From contig LVAO01000004.1 of NCBI GenBank assembly GCA_001604065.1, positions 1 to 64,000 of the forward strand: a DNA stretch of 64,000 nt, written 5' to 3'. Shown here piece after piece: positions 49,696 to 58,265 of this stretch (position 1 is its first letter; each line of letters opens with the position of its first letter). The notes beneath the pieces are model-generated. The model saw only the letters and a list, made by a program, of their open reading frames with translations, had not been told where the DNA came from and ran no database searches. The DNA comes from Clostridiales bacterium Firm_09. GTDB taxonomy: Bacteria; Bacillota; Clostridia; Christensenellales; DTU072. The translations under genes were made by a program, and so were the position numbers.

Positions 49696-52600
49696 TTGAA
49701 TCCGATATACAAAAAATACAAAGAACGTTTTATACAGATAAGCGGCAGAAACCGCAGTCTTTTCCTGCGCGATATTGTCAAAAAATACAGTTATGACATC
49801 GGAGCAGTGATGGAAACCCGTTCGGATACCGACGAATTTCTGGATTTCCTATGGCACGGCAGACGTTCTTTCACGCTGATGGACATGAAGATTGCCTCAA
49901 GAATGGCAAAAAACTGCGCTCCGGCAGAAGCAAATACCGTTGCGGCCGCCGTTGCGCCGGCAGAAACAGCCGGTAATGACGAAACGATAGAAATAAAAAC
50001 AAAAAAAGCGCGCAAGCCCGAAGCAGACAACATCTGCGAGACCCTGGCCTTGCAGCTCGGAAGTCTGCGCTATCTCAAGCGCGAAGAGGACGAACTGGAA
50101 AAAGAAACCGGCCGTGCCGAACTCTACATCGGTTATCCGTTTGTACTGGGCAGTCTTAATCCCGACACTCCCGTCTGCGCGCCTCTCATGTTGTTTCCTG
50201 CCATGCTGGAAATCGGAGCGGACGAAGCCGAAATCAGGCTGGTTCCCAACCAGCCGGTCATGCTCAACAAGGCATTCATTCTTGCCTATTCCAAAGAGAA
50301 GAATCTTGCGGTAGACAAACTGATTCAAGAATTCGATCCTCTTGCGGAGGACGCCTTTTCTACCGTCTGGGACGTTGCCGAATACCTGCAGAAAAACGGC
50401 TTCAGGCTGAACATCCAGAAAAGAAAGACTCTGATGCATTTTGAGCAGCCTCTCAGCTTCCCGTCAGAAATATTCGAAGTAAAAAATATGGCGGTCCTGG
50501 GGCGGTTTCCGCTTGCCAATTCGATTTACAACGATTATCTGGCTTTGGAGAAGGACAATCTTTCCACTCCGTCCATTCAGGCCCTTCTTTCCGGCAGACC
50601 GCAGGAAAATCCCGCACCGCTCAAGAAACTCTTTTTACGAACCAGAAAAACACCGCAAAACGACAGTTTTTATGAGATAAATGATCTGGATTTCGCGCAG
50701 GAAGGCGCGCTGGCCCAGATAGCAAAAAAAGATAATATCGTCATTTACGGGCCTCCCGGCACGGGCAAATCCCAAACGATTGTCAATATCATCAGCGACG
50801 CGCTTTGCAAAAACAAACGCGTGCTCGTTGTAAGCCAGAAACGCGCTGCGCTGGATGTCGTTTTCAACCGTCTCGGCCGATTGAACGATAAAGCAATGCT
50901 GATACCGGATCCGGAAAAGGAGAAACTTGCCTTTTTCGAGCGCCTGCGCACAATGCATGTAAAAAGCGCTTCCACGGATTATGACGAAACCAGCCGCCGT
51001 CACAAAAATGTCGAAATCGATATCAACCGCGAAATTGCCGTACTCCAGTCCATCAGCGACGCTTTGTTTACAGAAAGACCTTTCGGACTGACATTGCAGG
51101 AAATGTATGCGGCAAGCTACAATATCGGCCGCGAAAGCGATGACTACAAGCTGTATGAAAAAATGAAGCGCACCGGCATTCTGCGGCGGCGTTATCCCGA
51201 ACTGAAAGAAGATATCCGGCTCATCAAGGACAAGCAGCTTGATATTCTGTATCTGCGCCATCTGAATCTCGTCAAAGAAAACGAGATGATCGTTCACATC
51301 CTTCCCGACATAGATCTTCATAAGCTAAAACAGGCAAAGGTCTTCCTTGCCGATCTTCTCAAAAAAGAGCTTGTGCCGTTCAACACTGCGCGTTATCCTT
51401 ACAGCCGTTATCTGACCACCTTTTATCTTGAACAAGCCGTTGCCGATCGTGCTTCAATCAGACGTGTCGCCGACATTGTCACCAGGATGGAGCACCCCAC
51501 GCTTTCCGCCCTTCTGCAAGCATCGGCGTTCCCCCTCCTTTGGCCTCTGTATCCGTTTTTACGCATCCGATACGAAAACTATCGTGAAAATGTCAAAATC
51601 GACCTCCATATCGGCAAAGAAGCCCTGGAGAACTACGAGTCCGATTATAAGCTTCTTTCTTCCGTCCTGGACCAGAAGGGTTATGCGCTGGCAATCGGAG
51701 GACTGATCAACGGCAATGCCAATTTTCTCCGCAAGCTGCTTGACGCTTTGGACAACTATGTCGCAGTGCGCGATCTGAATACAGAAATTCTCAGCCTTTC
51801 TCCGCAGATACGGGAGCTGCTGGATTTTGCCTACGCAAATTCCGACGGAACCGCCGAAGGCTTCCGCATTGTGCTTGAAAAAATCATGCCGATACGAATT
51901 TATCACGAAATCGTTACCGATGACGGTACTGCGGACAAATTGCTTGCAAAGACCGTTGTTTTTGACGACCTCAGAAATCGCATCTCCGCATTGCAGGCCG
52001 ACAAGCGCGAGCTGTCCAGAAGCCTCGCCATGGACAGCTTTTCACGCGAATATGCAGAGTATTTCCGGACCTCTCCCGATGCCAAGGATTATCTTTACGA
52101 AATCCAGAAACAGCGCGGACTGAAGCCCATCCGCGTCATGTTTGAGCTTTTTGACAATTACCTCATGCGCCTCTTCCCCTGCTGGCTGCTCAGTCCGGAG
52201 GTTGTCAGCACCATACTGCCGCTCAAAACCGGTCTTTTTGATCTGGTTGTCTTTGACGAGGCAAGCCAGATATTCATCGAGTCCGCCATTCCCGCCATTT
52301 ACCGTGCCCAAAAAGTTGTGGTCGCCGGCGACAACAAGCAGCTCCGCCCCACTGCAGGCTTTGTCAGGCGCTATTTTGGGGACGACAGCCTTGCCAATAA
52401 CGGCATGGACCTGTCCACACAGGCGGCTCTTGAAGTCGAGAGCCTTCTGGATCTTGCGGCGGCGAGATATTATCCGGTGTATCTCTCCTATCATTACCGG
52501 AGCAATTATGTGGAGCTGATTGACTTCAGCAATGCCGCTTTTTATGAGAACAGGCTGCAGATTGCACCCAACATTTCAAAGAATTTTGAAAAAGCCCCCA

Positions 52601-53550
52601 TTGAGCGCATCAAGGTGCGCGGAATATGGCAGAACCGGCACAATCACGAAGAGGCCGTAACCGTCATCAAACTGCTGCGCACCATTTTTCGCGAACGCAC
52701 GGAGGGTGAAAGCATTGGCATTGTCACCTTCAACGTCGAGCAAAAAGAATATATCGAAGACCTTCTGGACGAAGAATGCGCGCACAACAAAACCTTCGCA
52801 AGGCAGCTTGAAAACGAAAAGAACCGCATCGTAAACGGCGAAAACATCGGTTTGTTTGTAAAAAATCTGGAGAACGTTCAGGGCGAGGAGCGCGACATCA
52901 TCATTTTCAGCATCGGCTATGCCAAAAATGAAAATGACCGCATCGTCGCCCAGTACGGTTCCCTTTCGGTGGAAGGCGGCGAAAACCGTCTGAATGTCGC
53001 CATCACCCGTGCAAAGAAGAAAATTTATGTGATTACCAGCATCGAGCCGGAAGAGCTGGACAAAGCCGAAACCACCAAAAACAACGGCCCCAAACTTCTT
53101 CGCAAATATCTCCAGTATGCACGCGCAGTTTCAGAAAACAACACCGCAGAAATAAGACAATTATTGCTCTCCATGCATTCCAGAAACTGCGAGATCGATC
53201 CTGTCGGCGCCTACGAACAGCAGATCAAAGCGGCGCTGGAAAAAGCAGGCTATGAAGTCGATATCAATCTGGGCAATACGGATTACAAGCTTTCATTAGG
53301 CATTTATGACAAAGAGCTCGGCCGATATGTTTTGGGCATAGAGTGCGATTATCAGGCGTTTCATAACAGCGAAAGCGTATTGGAGCGCGACGTGTACCGC
53401 TTCAAATTCTTCGAAATACGCGGCTGGAAGATTGTTCGCGTCTGGTCCAGAGACTGGTGGCTTTCGCCCGCAAAGGTGCTTGCCGATCTCATTGCAACCA
53501 TCGAAAAACAAAAAAAGGTCCTGCGCACAAAAATGCAGAAGGACGCCTGA
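49696..53550 (+). CDS. SF1 (DNA2/NAM7-like) helicase with C-terminal Vsr/MTES_1575-like nuclease domain
   Basis: Walker A YGPPGTGKSQTIVNII, VVFDEASQIF, VVAGDNKQLRPT, RLNVAITRAKKKIYVIT; C-terminal GIECDYQAFHNSESVLERDVYRFKFFEIRGWKIVRVWSRDWW. TTG start at 49696 after GGAGGGG preferred over ATG 49675. Confidence 0.85.
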   Translation: MNPIYKKYKERFIQISGRNRSLFLRDIVKKYSYDIGAVMETRSDTDEFLDFLWHGRRSFTLMDMKIASRMAKNCAPAEANTVAAAVAPAETAGNDETIEIKTKKARKPEADNICETLALQLGSLRYLKREEDELEKETGRAELYIGYPFVLGSLNPDTPVCAPLMLFPAMLEIGADEAEIRLVPNQPVMLNKAFILAYSKEKNLAVDKLIQEFDPLAEDAFSTVWDVAEYLQKNGFRLNIQKRKTLMHFEQPLSFPSEIFEVKNMAVLGRFPLANSIYNDYLALEKDNLSTPSIQALLSGRPQENPAPLKKLFLRTRKTPQNDSFYEINDLDFAQEGALAQIAKKDNIVIYGPPGTGKSQTIVNIISDALCKNKRVLVVSQKRAALDVVFNRLGRLNDKAMLIPDPEKEKLAFFERLRTMHVKSASTDYDETSRRHKNVEIDINREIAVLQSISDALFTERPFGLTLQEMYAASYNIGRESDDYKLYEKMKRTGILRRRYPELKEDIRLIKDKQLDILYLRHLNLVKENEMIVHILPDIDLHKLKQAKVFLADLLKKELVPFNTARYPYSRYLTTFYLEQAVADRASIRRVADIVTRMEHPTLSALLQASAFPLLWPLYPFLRIRYENYRENVKIDLHIGKEALENYESDYKLLSSVLDQKGYALAIGGLINGNANFLRKLLDALDNYVAVRDLNTEILSLSPQIRELLDFAYANSDGTAEGFRIVLEKIMPIRIYHEIVTDDGTADKLLAKTVVFDDLRNRISALQADKRELSRSLAMDSFSREYAEYFRTSPDAKDYLYEIQKQRGLKPIRVMFELFDNYLMRLFPCWLLSPEVVSTILPLKTGLFDLVVFDEASQIFIESAIPAIYRAQKVVVAGDNKQLRPTAGFVRRYFGDDSLANNGMDLSTQAALEVESLLDLAAARYYPVYLSYHYRSNYVELIDFSNAAFYENRLQIAPNISKNFEKAPIERIKVRGIWQNRHNHEEAVTVIKLLRTIFRERTEGESIGIVTFNVEQKEYIEDLLDEECAHNKTFARQLENEKNRIVNGENIGLFVKNLENVQGEERDIIIFSIGYAKNENDRIVAQYGSLSVEGGENRLNVAITRAKKKIYVITSIEPEELDKAETTKNNGPKLLRKYLQYARAVSENNTAEIRQLLLSMHSRNCEIDPVGAYEQQIKAALEKAGYEVDINLGNTDYKLSLGIYDKELGRYVLGIECDYQAFHNSESVLERDVYRFKFFEIRGWKIVRVWSRDWWLSPAKVLADLIATIEKQKKVLRTKMQKDA

Positions 53551-53583
53551 ATTATAAATAAAAAATTAAAAAGGAGAAAAACT

Positions 53584-54471
53584 ATGACCGTATTTTTCTG
53601 CGATACCGACAGTGAGCTCTGGTACGACAAAGCCGACGAGCTCGGACTCAAAAACATCATTCTGATGCCATACACAATCTGCGGAAAGGAATATTTTTAT
53701 GATTTCGGACGCAATTATGACTCCAAAGAATTTTTCCGTCTGATGCGGGAAGGAAACATCGCCATCACTTCCGCCTTGAATCCCGAGGACTACAAGAAAT
53801 ATTTTGAGCCTTATTATCAAAAAGGGGAAGATATTTTTTATGTCAGCTTTTCTTCCGAAATGAGCGGCACTTTCAAATATATGGATATGGCAGTCAAAGA
53901 ATTGTCCGCAAAATATCCCGGCGTCAAATTCACACGCTATGATACCAAGGGCATCAGCATGGGTGCCGGACTGTCTGTCATTGCCGCGGCAAAGATGTTC
54001 AATGCCGGCAAATCCGTAGAAGAAATCTGCGCCTACCTTGATCATCTGATTTATAAAGTCAATACTTTTGTCATTGTCGATGACCTTCAGTATCTCAAAC
54101 GCGGCGGACGTCTGTCCGCAATGTCGGCGCTCATCGGCGGCATCCTGAATATCAAACCCATTATCAAACTGACAAAAAAAGGCACGCTTATTCCCGCCGA
54201 CAAGGTACCCGGCAGGAACAAGGCGATTGCAAAAGTGACCGATCAGGTTCTTGCCGAAGCCGATATGCTTGACGAATACCCGATCGTCGTCCTTCATGCC
54301 GACTGTCCGAGCGATGCAGAACGCATCAAAGAAAAACTTAAGGCTGGTCTGCCGCAGGCAGAAATCTGGCTGCAGGATATCGGACCGGTCATCGGCGCGC
54401 ATTGCGGCCCCGGCACCATCGGCATCTGCTTCGTCGGGAAGGAGCGTCCGGATGCCCCCGCTGCGTCATAA
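53584..54471 (+). CDS. DegV family fatty-acid-binding protein
   Basis: FYVSFSSEMSGTFKYM, GISMGAGL, VDDLQYLKRGGRLSAMSALIGGILNIKPII. Confidence 0.93.
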   Translation: MTVFFCDTDSELWYDKADELGLKNIILMPYTICGKEYFYDFGRNYDSKEFFRLMREGNIAITSALNPEDYKKYFEPYYQKGEDIFYVSFSSEMSGTFKYMDMAVKELSAKYPGVKFTRYDTKGISMGAGLSVIAAAKMFNAGKSVEEICAYLDHLIYKVNTFVIVDDLQYLKRGGRLSAMSALIGGILNIKPIIKLTKKGTLIPADKVPGRNKAIAKVTDQVLAEADMLDEYPIVVLHADCPSDAERIKEKLKAGLPQAEIWLQDIGPVIGAHCGPGTIGICFVGKERPDAPAAS

Positions 54472-55450
54472 GGTTAATAAAAGCGTACCGTTCATTCTCC
54501 TCTTATGCCTATGGACGGCGGTTGCGCTGTCCGGATGTGCCGCGCGTACAGAAAACGTTTTTTTCAATACAGACTGCTGCATCGAAATAAACAGCTCGGG
54601 TGCGGCAAAAAAAGCCAAAGAAATCGAGAAGCTTCTGGAGCGTCTGGAGAGCCTTCTTTCCACCAGTGTCGCAGACAGCGATGTCGCCAAAGTCAATGCG
54701 GCTCCTGCGGGCGTGCCCGTCCATGTCGGAGAAGATTTTGCTTTGCTTTATACAAGAAGCCTTGCATTGCATCAGGCGCATCCTTCCTTCAATCCGTTCA
54801 TCTTCCCGCTTGTTGAATTATGGAAATTTTCTCCGGATACCTTTACCATGCATCCGGAGTCCATACCGGAGGAGGACGCCGTCGCAAGTTTATTGCCTTT
54901 GTGCAAGGCCGAAAATTTCTCCTTTGATGAACGGACGAATACCATCACAAAACGGAATGGCGGCGCAAAACTTGATTTCGGCGCGATTGCAAAAGGATAT
55001 GCCGCCGACCTTGCAGCGCAGACCGCAGAAAAAAATTATGTCGTCAACATCGGCGGCACACTCAAAACCGACAGAAGAATTTCTGTTGCCGTCACCTCTC
55101 CGCGCGGCTCGGGATACGCGGCATCTTTTATTCTCGACAACGGTGCGACTGCCACCAGCGGCGACTACGAGCGGTATTATATTTATAATGGCACAAGGTA
55201 TTCTCATATTCTGGATACAAGCGGCTATCCTGCCGGACTTCATGCCGACAATCCGATTATCAGCGTTACCGTTGTCGGCGCCGAAGCCTGGCTGTGCGAT
55301 GCATTGTCCACCCTTTTGTTCCTTGAAGGCGCGGCGCTTCGCGACGAAACAGAGAGCCTCGGCTATTCTGCCCTCATCCTTACCGAAGATACCTATTGCG
55401 TCATAGGAGACGTCCATTTTGACATCCTTGAACCGAGACAAGCGATCTGA
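54452..55450 (+). CDS. apbE: ApbE-family FAD:protein FMN transferase (lipoprotein)
   Basis: Lipobox ALSGCAA; LDFGAIAKGYAADLA, VNIGGTLKTD, YSHILDTSGYPA; start ATG 54452 after AAGGAG. Confidence 0.88.
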   Translation: MPPLRHKVNKSVPFILLLCLWTAVALSGCAARTENVFFNTDCCIEINSSGAAKKAKEIEKLLERLESLLSTSVADSDVAKVNAAPAGVPVHVGEDFALLYTRSLALHQAHPSFNPFIFPLVELWKFSPDTFTMHPESIPEEDAVASLLPLCKAENFSFDERTNTITKRNGGAKLDFGAIAKGYAADLAAQTAEKNYVVNIGGTLKTDRRISVAVTSPRGSGYAASFILDNGATATSGDYERYYIYNGTRYSHILDTSGYPAGLHADNPIISVTVVGAEAWLCDALSTLLFLEGAALRDETESLGYSALILTEDTYCVIGDVHFDILEPRQAI

Positions 55451-55850
55451 CGGCAAAAGTCTTCTGCCGCATTACAAACACTCCGGACCTTTTTCGCGGC
55501 TGGACATTGTTTTGCTTGTCCTTCTTCTGCTTGCCGCATCGGGTGCGGCGGCGTATGTTTATGCCGACCGTCCGGCAGGAGAGCGGGCAGAAATTTATAT
55601 TGAGGGCGAGCTTGTCGGCTCCTACCCTCTGGACGAAGAAAGAACGATTGCGTACGACTGCGGTATAACCGTACATATTCTTTCCGGCGCGGTCGCCGTT
55701 GCAGAAAGCGATTGTCCCGACCAGCTTTGCGTGCATATGGGATATATTTCAAAAGCGGGCGAACGCATCATCTGCGCGCCCAATAAATTTGTTGTCGTGA
55801 TACGCGGCAAAACAGAATATGACGCGGTAACCGGGAGGTCCCAGACATGA
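55419..55850 (+). CDS. NusG domain II-like extracytoplasmic protein
   Basis: N-terminal TM; VAVAESDCPDQLCVHMGYISKAGERIICAPNKFVV pattern; TTG start overlapping apbE. Confidence 0.85.
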   Translation: MTSLNRDKRSDGKSLLPHYKHSGPFSRLDIVLLVLLLLAASGAAAYVYADRPAGERAEIYIEGELVGSYPLDEERTIAYDCGITVHILSGAVAVAESDCPDQLCVHMGYISKAGERIICAPNKFVVVIRGKTEYDAVTGRSQT

Positions 55851-56365
55851 AAAATCAAAAACCGGTTTTCAATGTCAAAAAACTGGCCAGCACCGGAATT
55901 ACCTTGTCCGCCGCGCTCATCATCGGCATCGTAGAAAGCCTCCTGCCCCCTGTCATTCCGGTACTTCCCTTTTTGCGCATCGGATTCTCCAACATTGTCC
56001 TTCTGTTCGCGCTCATCGTGTTTGGGCCTCGTGAAGCATTTCTTATCGCCGCGCTCAAATCCGTATTGGTTCCGCTTTTTGTTGGCAATCCCGTCATGAT
56101 CGCATACTCTCTTCCTTCCGCGATTCTGTCTCTCGGCGTATCCGCTTCGCTTGCCTGCACAAAAAAACTTGGGCTGCCGCTCATCAGTACGATAAGTTCC
56201 CTCGTCCATAATCTGTCCCAGCTCTGCGTTGCGGCGTTGATGACCGGGACGGCGATTGTATTCGGCTATGCCCCCTATCTTATTTTTACCGGCACCCTCG
56301 CGGGACTTGCCGTTGGTCTGACAACCTATTTTGTCATCCGTGCTCTCCCGGATAATCTTGTATAA
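55847..56365 (+). CDS. Gx transporter family protein (HepS-like membrane protein)
   Basis: Multi-TM: LPFLRIGFSNIVLLFALIVFGPREAFLIAALKSVL; follows NusG_II gene. Confidence 0.82.
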   Translation: MKNQKPVFNVKKLASTGITLSAALIIGIVESLLPPVIPVLPFLRIGFSNIVLLFALIVFGPREAFLIAALKSVLVPLFVGNPVMIAYSLPSAILSLGVSASLACTKKLGLPLISTISSLVHNLSQLCVAALMTGTAIVFGYAPYLIFTGTLAGLAVGLTTYFVIRALPDNLV

Positions 56366-56419
56366 AATGCCCTATGCCGGAATGCTTCATGGCAGGTGCG
56401 ACAAAGGAATATCGATTCT

Positions 56420-57691
56420 TCATTCCTGATTCAGATTTTTCATATTCTTGTTGAAAGGCAGAAATTCATCCTCCGCCTCCCTGTCGTCGCAGGTGAAAAT
56501 GGTATCGATATTGATGCCGCGGCGAAGAACACCGAAGCCGTATTTCTTGCGAAGAATATCCACATGCCCTTCCAGCCGGGCATTTTTGCCGGGATCTTCG
56601 TCAAACAGGCTGGTCTGCACATAGCTTCCCGCGGGCTTCAGCCCAAAAGACGATACGGTAATCGTGCGGAGCGGCGGCTCGCAGGCAAAATCATAATTGG
56701 CTTTAAGCAGTTCCAGAGCGGCGGTCGCGATGATATAAGCGGAGTCCGTGGGAATCGGGAGCCGGCATTGCCGCGAAAAGCTGTCCAGGTGAACGCTGCG
56801 CATATTGACGGAAACACCTTCTGCAACCATATTTGCCTGACGCAGACGGAATCCGATCATTTCGCAAAGTGCAAAAATGACGCTTGCGGCATCATCGAGA
56901 TTGGTGACATCGGCGGGTGTCGTCGTACCGTTGCCGATGCTTTTGGGGATATGCCGTTCTGTATAGCATTTTACAGGTTCGGTATCCTCTCCACGCGCGG
57001 ACTCGCGAAGCTTAAGTCCCACCTTGCCGAACTTCCTTTCCATCAGCTCCGGTGACGCCATCGCAAGATCGCCTATGGTATGGATATTGAGCCGCGCAAG
57101 TTTTTCTGCCGTACTGTGCCCGACATAAATCATCTCTTCCGCAGGCAGCGGCCATACAACATATTTATAATTTTCACGGCTGATGACAGTGACGGCATCC
57201 GGTTTTTTGAGATCGCTGCCGAGCTTGGCGAATACTTTATTAAAAGACACGCCGACAGAGATCGTCAGGCCGGTTTCCGTTTTGACTTTCTCTTTGATTT
57301 CGTAAGCAGCCTGCTCTCCGCTTCCCCAAAGTTTTTTGCAACCGGTCAAATCAATCCAGCACTCGTCCAGACCAAAGCTCTCCACGTCCGGAGAAAAAGA
57401 GATATAAATATCGTGCAGAATTTCGCTGTATCGGACATATTCCGAAAACGTAGGCGGCACAAGAATCAGTCCGGGGCACTTCTGCTGCGCCTGCCAGACA
57501 GCATCGCCGGTTCTGATGCCTGCCTGTTTGGCAAGCATGCTTTTTGCAAGCACAATGCCGTGCCGTTTTTCGGGATTTCCGCAGACGGCGATAGCCTTGC
57601 CTTTCAGCGCGGGATTGAGTACGGCCTCTACCGAGGCATAAAAATTGTTGGCGTCGCAATGAAGAATGATTCTGTCCTTACTCTCCGCCAT
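56420..57691 (-). CDS. dinB: DNA polymerase IV (Y-family)
   Basis: ILHCDANNFYASVE, SFGLDECWIDLTG, GVSFNKVFAKLGSDLKKPD. Confidence 0.94.
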   Translation of the reverse strand: MAESKDRIILHCDANNFYASVEAVLNPALKGKAIAVCGNPEKRHGIVLAKSMLAKQAGIRTGDAVWQAQQKCPGLILVPPTFSEYVRYSEILHDIYISFSPDVESFGLDECWIDLTGCKKLWGSGEQAAYEIKEKVKTETGLTISVGVSFNKVFAKLGSDLKKPDAVTVISRENYKYVVWPLPAEEMIYVGHSTAEKLARLNIHTIGDLAMASPELMERKFGKVGLKLRESARGEDTEPVKCYTERHIPKSIGNGTTTPADVTNLDDAASVIFALCEMIGFRLRQANMVAEGVSVNMRSVHLDSFSRQCRLPIPTDSAYIIATAALELLKANYDFACEPPLRTITVSSFGLKPAGSYVQTSLFDEDPGKNARLEGHVDILRKKYGFGVLRRGINIDTIFTCDDREAEDEFLPFNKNMKNLNQE

Positions 57692-58265
57692 GGGACAGCC
57701 CCTCGGCCAGCATATCGACCTGGCAATATAAATCGCTCAATGAACCGTTATTTATTATGACGGCATCCGCGCGCTTCTCCGCTTCCTCTTCGCCGCGCTG
57801 CGCGTCAAGCATTTTTTCTGCCAATGCTCTGTCCACGCCGTCCCGGGCGCATATGCGCGCAAGACGTAGTTCCCGCGGCGCAACGACAGCCCATATGCGG
57901 TCAAACCGCAAAGCGTCTCCCAGCTTGTTCTCCATAAGAAGAGGGATCTCGACAAACACCGTCCCGCCTGCCTCCCGCACAGAACGTCCGATGCGCGCGC
58001 CGATCTCCGGATGCGCCAACGCATTCAATCTTTCTCTGCTCCGTGCGTCCGTAAAAATCCGCTTTTTCAGTTCATCTTTATTCAATATGCCATCCTTATC
58101 AAAACAATCCGGGAAGGCATTTTGGAGCTTTTTAAGATATTCTGAATCGCGAAGAAGTCCGCGGTTGACCGCATCCGCGTCAATCACGGTATAACCCAAC
58201 ATATTGAGTCTTTTGGAAACAGCGGACTTGCCGCTGCCGATTCCTCCGCACACTGCAATGATCAT
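57678..58265 (-). CDS. coaE: Dephospho-CoA kinase
   Basis: MIIAVCGGIGSGKSAVSKRL, IDADAVNRGLL; start overlaps the polA stop. Confidence 0.93.
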   Translation of the reverse strand: MIIAVCGGIGSGKSAVSKRLNMLGYTVIDADAVNRGLLRDSEYLKKLQNAFPDCFDKDGILNKDELKKRIFTDARSRERLNALAHPEIGARIGRSVREAGGTVFVEIPLLMENKLGDALRFDRIWAVVAPRELRLARICARDGVDRALAEKMLDAQRGEEEAEKRADAVIINNGSLSDLYCQVDMLAEGLSHGGE

